Made by a program: the position numbers and the translations under genes. Shown in pieces: positions 1 to 8,674 of a stretch of DNA of 64,000 bases (its first letter is position 1; the number at the start of each line of letters is the position of its first letter). The stretch lies in contig JBGAHR010000009.1 of NCBI GenBank assembly GCA_044226045.1, positions 1-64,000 on the forward strand. Direction: 5' to 3'. Below the pieces are notes generated by a model. The model searched no databases. It saw only the letters and a list, made by a program, of their open reading frames with translations, and was not told where the DNA came from. The stretch comes from Endoryza sp044226045. GTDB lineage: Bacteria > Bacteroidota > Bacteroidia > Chitinophagales > Chitinophagaceae.

Positions 1-213
1 CTCCCTTTCCCTTTCTGTTTCCCTTTCCCTTTCCGCTCTCGCTCCCGCTCCTGTATTCCCTCCGCTCTCGCTCACACTCCCGCTCCGTTTCTGTTTCTCT
101 TTCTCTTTCCGTTTCTCTTTCCGCTCCCACTCCCGCTCCCGCTCCTGTATTCCCTCCGCTCCCGAATTCATCCGTCATCCGTAATTCGTCATTCGCAATC
201 ATTCATCGGCCCA
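1..213 (-). repeat. Composite intergenic repeat, copy A
   Basis: This is a low-complexity block cut by the window edge. Read on the minus strand it follows the module order seen in other copies here: a stretch resembling ATTACGAATGACGGATG, then GAGCGG-type hexamers, then AAAGGG/AAACGG/AAACAG hexamers. It is pyrimidine-only for long runs on the plus strand. No plausible protein is encoded. The block ends just before the leader of the beta-helix gene. Confidence 0.8.
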
Positions 214-262
214 TTTAACTTTTGCGCCGCTCTTTTTGTATTTTCGGTTTTCAACCGATTGT

Positions 263-1444
263 ATGCGCCCTATTTTCACTTTTTTGCTGATGCTGATCGT
301 TTCGGCAGGTTTCAGCCAGGCAGATGCCCAGAAAAAGTTCCAGACCTTGTTTATCAATGCCACCAATGGCTCTGTCATTGAGCTTCCCGAAGGGCAGTTC
401 CAGCTGACGATCAGTCTTTGGCTGGATGGCAAAAATGACATCGTCATCAAAGGCCAGGGAATGGATAAGACCTTCCTCAATTTTGCGGGTCAGCTTTCCG
501 GCGCGGAGGGCATCAAGGTTACCAATGGAAAAAATATTACCATACAGGATCTCACCGTGCAGAATACGAAAGGTGACGGCATTAAAACCCAATTGGTGGA
601 TGGCATCACTTTTAAGAAGGTGAAGGCCGAATGGACAGCAGGCGCCAACAGCAAAAACGGCGGCTATGGTTTGTATCCGGTGCAATGCACCAATGTGCTG
701 ATAGACGGTTGCGAAGCCCGCGGCGCCAGTGACGCCGGTATTTATGTCGGGCAGTCAAAAAATATCATCGTGCGTCATTCCAAAGCCTATGAAAACGTGG
801 CCGGCATTGAAATAGAAAACTCCTTGTATGCGGATGTCCACGACAACGAGGCCACCAACAATACCGGTGGTTTGCTGGTATTCGATCTTCCGGACCTGAT
901 CCAGAAAAAGGGAGGTCATGTTCGCCTGTTCAATAACAACATTCATCATAACAACCATGTGAATTTTGCTCCCAAGGGAAATATTGTAGGTAAAGTGCCC
1001 CAGGGCACCGGGCTGATGATCATGGCGACCAACCACGTAGAGATTTTTAATAACCGGATCACGAACAATATCACAGCCGGAACCGCTATTGTCAGCTATT
1101 ATATTGCGGAGAAACCGATCAGGGATTCTTCCTATTACCCCTATCCCACGCAGATCTCCATTCACGACAATGTATATAATCGCGAAAGAAGAAGAGCTAC
1201 CATGAAGGGAAGAATGGGCAAACTGTATCGATTCAAGCTGCGGTTTGGAAAAAATGTTCCGCATATTGTGTATGACGGCATCAAAGACAGCAACAACCCT
1301 CCACAGATCTGTTTAAAGAACAATACAAACATGACTTTCGCGAATATGGATGCCGGCAATAAGTTCAAAAATATATCAAGGGATGCATCTCCTTATGAAT
1401 GCAGCCTGCCATCCCTTCCTCCCACAACGGTGAAAACAAACTGA
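263..1444 (+). CDS. Parallel beta-helix repeat protein, secreted (SO_2929-like)
   Basis: The 393-residue protein has a clear signal peptide when started at the ATG at 263 (MRPIFTFLLMLIVSAGFSQA). An upstream in-frame TTG at 236 would put non-signal residues in front, so it was not used. Residues ~60-300 show repeated short turns rich in N, G and D (for example NITIQDLTVQNTKGDGI and NIIVRHSKAYENVAGIEIEN), typical of a right-handed parallel beta-helix with PbH1 repeats. The next gene starts 3 nt downstream and is an SO_2930-like diheme cytochrome. This matches the conserved pair described as TIGR03805/TIGR03806 in Shewanella. The substrate is unknown; beta-helix folds often bind or cut polysaccharide, but no catalytic residues were assigned. 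Confidence 0.85.
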   Translation: MRPIFTFLLMLIVSAGFSQADAQKKFQTLFINATNGSVIELPEGQFQLTISLWLDGKNDIVIKGQGMDKTFLNFAGQLSGAEGIKVTNGKNITIQDLTVQNTKGDGIKTQLVDGITFKKVKAEWTAGANSKNGGYGLYPVQCTNVLIDGCEARGASDAGIYVGQSKNIIVRHSKAYENVAGIEIENSLYADVHDNEATNNTGGLLVFDLPDLIQKKGGHVRLFNNNIHHNNHVNFAPKGNIVGKVPQGTGLMIMATNHVEIFNNRITNNITAGTAIVSYYIAEKPIRDSSYYPYPTQISIHDNVYNRERRRATMKGRMGKLYRFKLRFGKNVPHIVYDGIKDSNNPPQICLKNNTNMTFANMDAGNKFKNISRDASPYECSLPSLPPTTVKTN

Positions 1445-1447
1445 TCT

Positions 1448-2494
1448 ATGCGCAAGATGATGCTCATTTCCCTGGTGGGGTTATTGTTGGTGCTGAGTGT
1501 CTCCTTTACCCGTCAGCAAAGCGACCCCTATTTTCAGTTTCATGAAAACCTGTCTGAATATGGGTTTTTCACCGGTGACCTGAAAGAACTGAAACCGGCC
1601 GGAGGCATCGTTCCCTATGCCTTGAACACGCCACTATTCAGCAACTATGCAGAAAAACTGCGTTTCATCAAACTGCCGGAAGGAAAGAAAGCGGTATTCA
1701 ATGATTCAGACGTTTTCGAGATGCCGAAAGGAACGGTATTGATAAAAAACTTTTATTACCCGCTCGATTTCCGTCACCCGGAAAAAGGAAGGAAGATCAT
1801 TGAAACCAGGTTACTGGCACATCGGGAAGAGGGCTGGTCAACCTATCAGTATATCTGGAATGAAGAGCAGACGGAAGCCAGTTTTGAACCGATTGGTGAT
1901 GCCATTACAGTAAGCTATACAGATAGCAAAGGGAAAAAGGTAACGGCTCCCTATGTCATCCCCAACCAGGCACAATGCAAAGGCTGTCATTCGCAGGGAA
2001 ACCGCCTGATTCCAATCGGTCTGGCCGCCCGTCACCTGATGGGTGAATACGATTACCCGACGGGAAAACAAAATCAACTGGCCTATTGGTCGTCGCACAA
2101 CATGATCGATTGGCCCCAGACAAAAGTAACTGCCAACGCGAACTGGCTGGATAAATCAGCCTCGCTGAACGACCGGGCCCGGGCCTATCTCGACATCAAT
2201 TGCGGTTTTTGTCATAATCCCAAAGGACCTGCCAATACATCGGGATTATTCCTCGACATCCACAATGCCAATCCAACGGCCCTGGGCATCAATAAACCAC
2301 CGGTAGCTGCGGGTCGCGGCAGCGGCGATCGTGAATATGATATCGTTCCTGGAAGTCCGCATAAATCCATCATGATCTATCGCATGACCAGCACCGACCC
2401 GGGCGTGGCCATGCCGGAAATCGGCCGCGAACAGGTACATAAAGAAGGCATCGCATTGATCAGTGAATGGATCAAAGCGATGAAAAACAATTAG
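1448..2494 (+). CDS. SO_2930-family diheme c-type cytochrome
   Basis: The 348-residue exported protein has an N-terminal hydrophobic signal. It carries two heme c motifs, CKGCH at residues ~177-181 and CGFCH at ~252-256. The region around PLFSNYAEKLRFIKLPEGKK and the final AMPEIGR motif are typical of the SO_2930 family (TIGR03806). It starts 3 nt after the beta-helix gene, so the two are almost certainly co-transcribed and may act together at the cell surface or in the periplasm. The electron partner is unknown. A MITE has inserted directly after the stop codon, with its left target duplication beginning 4 bp beyond it. Confidence 0.85.
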   Translation: MRKMMLISLVGLLLVLSVSFTRQQSDPYFQFHENLSEYGFFTGDLKELKPAGGIVPYALNTPLFSNYAEKLRFIKLPEGKKAVFNDSDVFEMPKGTVLIKNFYYPLDFRHPEKGRKIIETRLLAHREEGWSTYQYIWNEEQTEASFEPIGDAITVSYTDSKGKKVTAPYVIPNQAQCKGCHSQGNRLIPIGLAARHLMGEYDYPTGKQNQLAYWSSHNMIDWPQTKVTANANWLDKSASLNDRARAYLDINCGFCHNPKGPANTSGLFLDIHNANPTALGINKPPVAAGRGSGDREYDIVPGSPHKSIMIYRMTSTDPGVAMPEIGREQVHKEGIALISEWIKAMKNN

Positions 2495-2507
2495 ACAATT
2501 CGTAAAT

Positions 2508-2924
2508 CACTGTTGTCCGGGGAAAATGCTGATGGGGCAATTGGTCAATGAGCCAATGGGCCAATTTGCCAATTGACAGGACACCGAAAACTTTCAACTG
2601 CAAATCCGGAGATAACGAATAAGAATTCCATAGCTGAATCACAACAATTGCCGGGCTTTATTCTACCGCTGTTCACCACCGAAGAACCGAAGCTGAGCGA
2701 TAGACAACGGTAACCGGGCTGTATATCGGTTACCGGCGCCTTTTTTTGTGGGACTTTTTTTGGCGAAACAAAAAAAGTCCCGTCAGAGGCTCGCTTAAAA
2801 CGACTGAATCCCTTGAAAAGGTATAATAAAAACAAGAAGGGGGCTCATTTCTCAAAAAGTGGTAAAAAGATGATTATTTTCAGCGTAGCATCAGGGACTC
2901 AATGACTTTCCCCGGACAACAGTG
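2508..2924 (+). mobile_element. MITE copy 1 (417 bp, 18-bp inverted repeats, 10-bp TSD)
   Basis: The element is bounded by perfect 18-bp terminal inverted repeats CACTGTTGTCCGGGGAAA. It is flanked by a perfect 10-bp direct repeat ATTCGTAAAT (2498-2507 and 2925-2934), the footprint of a transposition event. It has no open reading frame for a transposase, so it is a non-autonomous element. Inside is a perfect 13-bp stem (GGGACTTTTTTTG pairing with CAAAAAAAGTCCC around GCGAAA). The subterminal region carries CCAATTGG-type words also found in the composite repeats. A second copy lies at 23917-24336 in opposite orientation. A 10-bp duplication is compatible with IS4-like transposition; this assignment is inference. 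Confidence 0.9.
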
Positions 2925-2934
2925 ATTCGTAAAT

Positions 2935-3125
2935 GAGCCAATTAGTCAATGAAATTACGAGTAACGGATGTATTTGGGAGCGGTAGTGAGAGCGGGAGCG
3001 GGAGTGAGAGCGGAAAGGGAAACGGAAACGGAAAGGGAAACCAACCTGAAACGCGAAACCGACAGAACCGCAAACTGCAAACCGCAAACCAACCTGAAAC
3101 GATAAACCTGAAACGCGAAACGAAA
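2935..3125 (+). repeat. Composite intergenic repeat, copy B
   Basis: This copy shows the full module order on the plus strand: GAGCCAATTAGTCAATG, a degenerate ATTACGAGTAACGGATG, GAGCGGGAGTGAGAGCGG hexamers, AAAGGGAAACGG hexamers, then CGCAAACTGCAAACCGC, and finally AACCTGAAACGATAAACC units. It lies between the MITE and the FGE-domain gene. The frame happens to stay open into that gene, which gives a spurious Ser/Gly/Glu-rich N-terminal extension. Confidence 0.85.
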
Positions 3126-3140
3126 ACTGCCTCAACCAAC

Positions 3141-5852
3141 GTGAGAAAAATTTACACATTCGCTCTTCTCTTCCTTTCCTGTCTGGCCAATGCGCAAAGC
3201 AATCTTTCCTATTTTTCGCTTGAGCTGAACAAAAAACTCTACCGTGCAACAGAGGCAAAGGGAGTACTATCCAATTCTCTTCGATATGAAGTAAAAATCC
3301 AGGGAGAACAGCTGGCGGAAGTATGGCTGGAAAACACCGGCACCGACACGATCGAAATAAGAAACCTGGTTCCATTCGGAGTATCTCAAAACTACGTTTA
3401 CATAACGGGATTAGGAGAACATGGTCTTAGCCGGACACACCTCTTCATACCGGGCAAATCTCCGGTAAATGTAATTTGCCCGGATAATGCCTGGGAATTA
3501 GGTGCCGCCTTTGTAAAGAGTAATAACCAGCAACAGGTTGCCGCACTGGCCCGCAGAGATCGCAGTAGTCTTAAAAAAGGTCAACGTCGTCGTTTCGAAA
3601 CCATATTATTCCCGGGTGGTTCTATCAGATATATTCTTCACTATGAAAACTACCAGGGTGAATGGCAGGAAGGGCTTCGGGTATTGTTTCATGATAAAAT
3701 GCTCTACGATACGATCCCCTTCGATAATCGACTGTTTGAAAGAAAAGACCTTCAATGGATTCGCCACAGCTATGTGATGCACCTGATGCAGGCATGGGAT
3801 AAATTTTTCTACCAGGAAAACGCGGCATTGCCTCTTTCACAACGATTCCATCTGAAAGAATTCATGGAAAGAGGTAAGAAATTGTATGGTGGAGATGAGG
3901 TGATTGGTATCTGGCCTACCTGGCCTTCGTTGGGTCTCGACCAGAGAAACCAGTTTGACCTCTTCAGAGACCTGCCGGGTGGCACGAAGCAATTGAAAAA
4001 AATATCCAACGAACTGCGGGCAGGAGGGACAAAGTTTTTCATTTGTTACAATCCCTGGGACGAAAGCACCCGCAACGAAGGTCATCTCGCCGGACTGGGA
4101 GACCTGATCAAAGCAACTGAAGCGGATGGAGTTGTACTGGATACGAGAGGCGCTTCGAGTAAGGAGCTGCAACAGGCGGCTGATGAAGTGCGGCCAGGCG
4201 TAATCATGTACAGCGAAGGGATGGCGGTTCCGAAAGATATGATCAACATTGTATCCGGAAGGGTACACAACGCATTGTACTACCCGCCAATGTTGAACCT
4301 GAACAAAATGATCAAACCGGAATTCGCGATATTTCGGGTGGCAGAATTGTACAAAGAACCCATTCGCCGCGAATTCGCCACCTCTTTCTTCAATGGCTAT
4401 GGAACCGAACTGAATATTTTCGCGCCGGGGCAACCAGACTGGGTGGAAGAGCAATACAAATACCTCGGCAAAACCTCGCGCATCCTACGGGAGAATACCT
4501 ATAATTTCACCAATGGCAGGTACACGCCACTGATTCCCACCACCCGCGACAGCATCTGGGTAAACCAATGGAAACGACCCTCAAAAACTATCTACACGAT
4601 TTATAGCATCCTGCCACAGGGATACAACGGAACCCTCTTCGAGGTTAGCCCTTTGGATGGTTATCACTTCGCAGACCTCTGGAATCATGAACTGCGTGAA
4701 CCCACGCTTGTAAATGGAAAATATTTTATCGAAGCGGAAACACATGCTTTCGATCAAAAATACCTCGGCACGAATAATGAAGGTGAAGTGGATTGTATCG
4801 CTCAATTACCCTCTCTCATTTATGCCCACCTGGAAGGTGATCAGCTAACGATTGAATCACCAAAAGGAAAAGATTTGTTGATCTGGGCCGGAAACCCCGA
4901 CTATTCTAAAACACCGCTCCGCCTGGCAAGCGGGTCACACAAAATCGCATTGTCGGAAAAAATGGGTCGCTTCGAAGGGAAGTTTGTGATACAACTGATG
5001 GAAGAGGGCATACTGCAGGACGAAACCCTGGTCTACATTACAGCGGGCACGCCCCGGTTGATCAGCCGGTCGGCGAAGTCAACCCCACACAGCGACAAAG
5101 TTCCCGAAGGAATGGTGGCCATTCCCGCCGGCAGATTCGTGTTTCGGGAAAGTCATGGTGATGAATTCATCCCTTACCCGAAGCAATTTGTTGACAGCTC
5201 CTTCGACATGAAAGCATTTTACATGGACCGGTTCCCGGTAACCAATCTTCAGTTCAAAAAATTCCTCGATGCTACTCACTATCGTCCGGCAGACAGTTCA
5301 AATTTCCTGAAACACTGGCCCAATAAGCGTATTCGGACCGGCGAGGAGGATTTTCCGGTTATATATGTGAGTTATGAAGATGCGCAGGCTTATGCGAAAT
5401 GGGCAGGTAAACGTCTCCCGACAGAACTGGAATGGCAATACGCCGCCCAGACTGCCGAAGGAAATGAATGGCCCTGGAAGCAATCAACACCGGTTCGGCG
5501 AAAAGAAGAAGTGGTGACGGAAACACTCACGGTTACCTCCATAGAAGGAATCGACTCGTCTCTTTGTAACCTCGGAAATGGAAAGCTCTATCGCGTTGGC
5601 AGCTATCCGGCAGGCGCCAATCCATTCGGCCTGCAGGACCTGGTAGGATGTGTGTGGCAATTGACCAATGACGTGTACATGAATGGCAGTTATCAATACA
5701 TCCTGTTGAAAGGAGGTTCTTATTTCAAGCCCTCCTCCAGCTGGTGGTATGTACAAAGCGGCCCCCGTGAATTACACTACCGGCAATTCCTTCTCCGGGT
5801 ATCCCCGGGATTTGAAAGAAATGCAACGGTAGGGTTCAGATGCGTAAAGTAA
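3141..5852 (+). CDS. Secreted multidomain protein with C-terminal FGE-sulfatase (SUMF1) domain
   Basis: The 903-residue protein starts at GTG 3141, giving a signal peptide (RKIYTFALLFLSCLANAQ). The frame is open further upstream only because it runs through the composite repeat. Residues ~20-190 look like a beta-sandwich. Residues ~220-480 resemble a glycosidase-like barrel (FFICYNPWDE, ADGVVLDTRG). Residues ~655-903 are an FGE-sulfatase/SUMF1 fold (EGMVAIPAGRF, YMDRFPVTNLQFKKFL, GKRLPTELEWQYAA, GFRCVK). The segment LKGGSYFKPSSSWW lacks the cysteines that bind copper in true formylglycine-generating enzymes, so sulfatase activation is unlikely. A role in glycan binding or processing at the cell surface is inferred. 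Confidence 0.75.
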   Translation: MRKIYTFALLFLSCLANAQSNLSYFSLELNKKLYRATEAKGVLSNSLRYEVKIQGEQLAEVWLENTGTDTIEIRNLVPFGVSQNYVYITGLGEHGLSRTHLFIPGKSPVNVICPDNAWELGAAFVKSNNQQQVAALARRDRSSLKKGQRRRFETILFPGGSIRYILHYENYQGEWQEGLRVLFHDKMLYDTIPFDNRLFERKDLQWIRHSYVMHLMQAWDKFFYQENAALPLSQRFHLKEFMERGKKLYGGDEVIGIWPTWPSLGLDQRNQFDLFRDLPGGTKQLKKISNELRAGGTKFFICYNPWDESTRNEGHLAGLGDLIKATEADGVVLDTRGASSKELQQAADEVRPGVIMYSEGMAVPKDMINIVSGRVHNALYYPPMLNLNKMIKPEFAIFRVAELYKEPIRREFATSFFNGYGTELNIFAPGQPDWVEEQYKYLGKTSRILRENTYNFTNGRYTPLIPTTRDSIWVNQWKRPSKTIYTIYSILPQGYNGTLFEVSPLDGYHFADLWNHELREPTLVNGKYFIEAETHAFDQKYLGTNNEGEVDCIAQLPSLIYAHLEGDQLTIESPKGKDLLIWAGNPDYSKTPLRLASGSHKIALSEKMGRFEGKFVIQLMEEGILQDETLVYITAGTPRLISRSAKSTPHSDKVPEGMVAIPAGRFVFRESHGDEFIPYPKQFVDSSFDMKAFYMDRFPVTNLQFKKFLDATHYRPADSSNFLKHWPNKRIRTGEEDFPVIYVSYEDAQAYAKWAGKRLPTELEWQYAAQTAEGNEWPWKQSTPVRRKEEVVTETLTVTSIEGIDSSLCNLGNGKLYRVGSYPAGANPFGLQDLVGCVWQLTNDVYMNGSYQYILLKGGSYFKPSSSWWYVQSGPRELHYRQFLLRVSPGFERNATVGFRCVK

Positions 5853-5858
5853 TTTGTC

Positions 5859-6050
5859 AATGTTGATGACGGATTACGAATTACGAATGACGGATGAGTT
5901 TGGGAGCGGGAGCGGTAAACGGAGCGGGAACGGGAGCGAGAGCGGAAAGGGAAAGGGAAACGGAAAGAGAAACGGAAACAGAAAGAGAAACCGCAAACCT
6001 GCAAACCGAAAACCGCAAACTGCAAACCAACCTGAAACGATCAACCTACG
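5859..6050 (+). repeat. Composite intergenic repeat, copy C
   Basis: The modules run in plus orientation: GGATTACGAATTACGAATGACGG, GAGCGG-type hexamers, AAAGGGAAACGGAAAGAG hexamers, GCAAACTGCAAACC units and CCTGAAACGATCAACC. It separates two convergent genes. Its right edge coincides with the stop codon of lptC at 6051. Confidence 0.85.
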
Positions 6051-6629
6051 CTACTGCAACGTCAGGCTGTCCGAAACGAGCCTTTGTCCGGAGGTATTAA
6101 ATTGCCACCATTCGCTGAAGTCTTGTTTGGCGCGAAGACCTGAACGGGCGAAGGAGTAGCCCGTTTTCTGGTAGATGTAGGAAGGCTTGTCGGTGTAGAA
6201 TTCTTCCTTGTTCTGATCCCACCAGAGCTCTGATGTTTTCAGGGTGTCTCCCTTGATTTTGTTGATGACCAGTACGCTGTCGCGCAGCAGCACTTTATGT
6301 TCAAATTCGTAATGACGGGCATATCGCGCATCGAGTGTGCTTTCGATGGCGGTGGTATCGTTGAAGAAATCCACATGCAGTGTCCTGGGAAACTCGATAT
6401 AAGGTGAATCGGCCATATATCTTTTCATATACGGGGCCGTCAGTTTCGCTTTGACTTTGGAACCCTGGCTGAGATAGCTTTCTACCTGGAAGGCCTCTTC
6501 CACCGCTGCCTGCTTTTTGAACTGGCTGTCTACTTCTTCGATATCATTTTCGCAGGAAAAGAAAAAAAGGCAGCTTCCGGTGAAAGCTGCCATCAGGAAA
6601 AAATAGTTTATGCGATTATTCGCAAACAT
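6051..6629 (-). CDS. lptC: LPS export periplasmic protein LptC
   Basis: The 192-residue protein has an N-terminal hydrophobic segment ending in a cysteine (FFFSC, residue ~26) that fits a lipoprotein signal. The rest fits the Bacteroidota LptC family: YLSQGSKVKAKLTAPYMKRY, a central repeated beta pattern, and SELWWDQNKEEFYTDKP. LptC is the bitopic or lipidated periplasmic part of the LPS transport bridge that passes lipopolysaccharide from LptBFG to LptA. Its ATG overlaps the stop codon of the upstream barrel gene by one base (TAATG), which indicates translational coupling. The coaX-barrel-lptC order is common in this phylum. Confidence 0.85.
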   Translation of the reverse strand: MFANNRINYFFLMAAFTGSCLFFFSCENDIEEVDSQFKKQAAVEEAFQVESYLSQGSKVKAKLTAPYMKRYMADSPYIEFPRTLHVDFFNDTTAIESTLDARYARHYEFEHKVLLRDSVLVINKIKGDTLKTSELWWDQNKEEFYTDKPSYIYQKTGYSFARSGLRAKQDFSEWWQFNTSGQRLVSDSLTLQ

Positions 6630-7921
6630 TAACGGTACTTGTTTTTGATAAACCAGATATCACTCATCGATAATCCCACCGCGATACGGAAGAAACTTTC
6701 CTTTACAGCGTTCTTGTTATTGCCACGATTACCGAATTCGAGTGAGGTATTGATGATCGTGAACTGGTTGGTTCCATACACCCTGCGGAGAGGAAGTGCC
6801 GCTCCTACAGAGTAGGTCCATTTAGGTAGTTCACCTGATACGTTCACATAGTCTTTTCCAAAAGAAAATCCGGTGCGATACAGCACGTTGCTCCAGTAGC
6901 TTTTACCGGCAGTGGGCGAGAAAGAACCGCCAAAACGCAGTTCCCAGCTGTCTTGCAGAGGATCTTTCTGATCATAAAAACTATACTTGCTCCATTTGGT
7001 AGTTGTGTAGTCGACACCCACCATCCATTTGCCGGTTCGATCGAACACTACCCCTGCGCTATAACTGGCGGGAAGTATCACATCGCCCCTGGTTCCTTTT
7101 ACGCCGTATACGCTGTCGATGGTGTAGGTGGCATTGTTGGCATCGTAATCAAAGGTCTCGCGGACAAGATCCTGTTTACCCTTAAAGGTTTGCTGCCAGC
7201 TTCCCTGCAGTCCGAAACGCAATACTGAATTCTTTCCAACATTCGCGGTGTATTGAGTACCGGCGTTAAAAATAAAACCGTTGTAGTTGGTGGCAGTCTG
7301 GTAGTTCGACTTGTAATAGATCGTGGTATCGTTCAGGAATATCCGGCGGGTGGAATAGTCTTTTGATCCGAACAGGTAACCCGCATTGATACCGAAAGAA
7401 AATTTACCGATGTTGAAACCCGTTCCCACAAAGGCCTGCTGCGAACCGCCATTTCCTTCGAAAAGAGTGGCGACGCTGTCGTTCAGTGTTCCGGAGGTTA
7501 ATCTCTCGCGACGGTCTATTTTGTAGTTGATCCTTGTCATGGGCTTCAGACCAAAAACGAGACCAACCGGCTTTTTCTTGATTTTTAAAGGTATTCCGAG
7601 TGAAAAATAGGAGATCACCGGGCTGGCATTGGAATAGCGACGGGTCGGATTGAGTGATTTGATCGTCAGGTTATCCAGTTCAACCGCGAAATCAAGCGTA
7701 ACCCGTTGAATTTTGCCGTAAGAGGCCGGATTCAGAAAGTTTACGGAAGAATAATCGTAGTAAGCCGTACCGATTCCACCCATGGACCGGGTGGTCACAT
7801 TCTGGTTCGGAATGATATCTCCAAGTCCATATCGGGAGTAAGGTGAGTTGACATTTTGTGCGGAAACCGAAGACAACAGACCGAAACAAAACCCCGCTAA
7901 CAGGTTGATTCTCTTAAGCAT
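6629..7921 (-). CDS. Outer-membrane beta-barrel protein (FadL/OmpP1-like)
   Basis: The 430-residue protein has a signal peptide (MLKRINLLAGFCFGLLSSVSAQ) and alternating amphipathic strands through its length, ending in an aromatic/basic strand. NVNSPYSRYGLGDI near the N-terminus is typical of Bacteroidota outer-membrane proteins annotated as hypothetical or OmpP1/FadL-like. The ATG at 7921 gives a clean signal peptide; a longer start would add residues before it. The start overlaps the end of coaX by 8 nt and the stop overlaps lptC, so the three genes form one operon. No transport substrate can be inferred from sequence. Confidence 0.8.
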   Translation of the reverse strand: MLKRINLLAGFCFGLLSSVSAQNVNSPYSRYGLGDIIPNQNVTTRSMGGIGTAYYDYSSVNFLNPASYGKIQRVTLDFAVELDNLTIKSLNPTRRYSNASPVISYFSLGIPLKIKKKPVGLVFGLKPMTRINYKIDRRERLTSGTLNDSVATLFEGNGGSQQAFVGTGFNIGKFSFGINAGYLFGSKDYSTRRIFLNDTTIYYKSNYQTATNYNGFIFNAGTQYTANVGKNSVLRFGLQGSWQQTFKGKQDLVRETFDYDANNATYTIDSVYGVKGTRGDVILPASYSAGVVFDRTGKWMVGVDYTTTKWSKYSFYDQKDPLQDSWELRFGGSFSPTAGKSYWSNVLYRTGFSFGKDYVNVSGELPKWTYSVGAALPLRRVYGTNQFTIINTSLEFGNRGNNKNAVKESFFRIAVGLSMSDIWFIKNKYR

Positions 7922-8645
7922 TGTTAAACTCGCTGATCGCATATAAGCCTTTGTAAATTAAATTGGGGTCTGCAAATATCTTGTTTTTCAAATGATAGAC
8001 AAAATAGGGTGCATCACCCCCGGTTAAGACCACGTTAAAGTTCCCGTACTTTTCCTTATATGCATCTATCATTCCGTCAATTTCCTTAGCCATTCCCAAA
8101 ATCACTCCGCTGAGGATATTTGTGCGGGTATCGTACCCTACCAGCGGGAAATTCCAATCTTTTTCCACGAGGGGAAGCAGGGCGGTGAGCTGATGAAGGC
8201 TTTTAAATCGCATTTCCATGCCGGGAGAGATGCCTCCTCCCAGAAATTCATGGTACTTGTTCACAAAATTGTAGGTAATGGCAGTTCCCAAACCCACCAC
8301 CAGGTTATTCTTTCCAGGAAAAAGATCAACCGCGGCCACCACGAGCCCCAGCCGGTCTGCTCCAATGGTTTCGGGCTTTCCAACCGGGGTAGTTACCGGA
8401 ATTTTGGAGAGATGATTGAGTTTATGAAATTTTCCTGCATTGGCCAGCTGCACCTCGATCCCGGGCCGGTGTTGAATGACGGAAGAAAGGATGGATTTTT
8501 GAGGCTGGTAAGTGTCGATCAGTTGTTGAATCGTGGATTCGTTATCGTCTGGCAACACCAGCACTTCACGCAACTCGCGACCATCAAAGACGGCACATTT
8601 AAGCCTGGTATTTCCGAAATCAAAACAGAGTGTAACCGGAATCAA
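7914..8645 (-). CDS. coaX: Type III pantothenate kinase
   Basis: The 243-residue protein has the ASKHA-fold signatures of CoaX: DFGNTRLKCAVF near the N-terminus (phosphate 1), GADRLGLVVAAV (~residue 94), GLGTAITYNFV (~120) and GGGISPGMEMR (~137). It phosphorylates pantothenate in the first step of coenzyme A synthesis. The type III enzyme needs a monovalent cation and is not feedback-inhibited by CoA in characterised members. It is the first gene of the coaX-barrel-lptC operon. Confidence 0.95.
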   Translation of the reverse strand: MIPVTLCFDFGNTRLKCAVFDGRELREVLVLPDDNESTIQQLIDTYQPQKSILSSVIQHRPGIEVQLANAGKFHKLNHLSKIPVTTPVGKPETIGADRLGLVVAAVDLFPGKNNLVVGLGTAITYNFVNKYHEFLGGGISPGMEMRFKSLHQLTALLPLVEKDWNFPLVGYDTRTNILSGVILGMAKEIDGMIDAYKEKYGNFNVVLTGGDAPYFVYHLKNKIFADPNLIYKGLYAISEFNNA

Positions 8646-8674
8646 TGAGTATAATTTAGAGAGAAAATGAAAGA

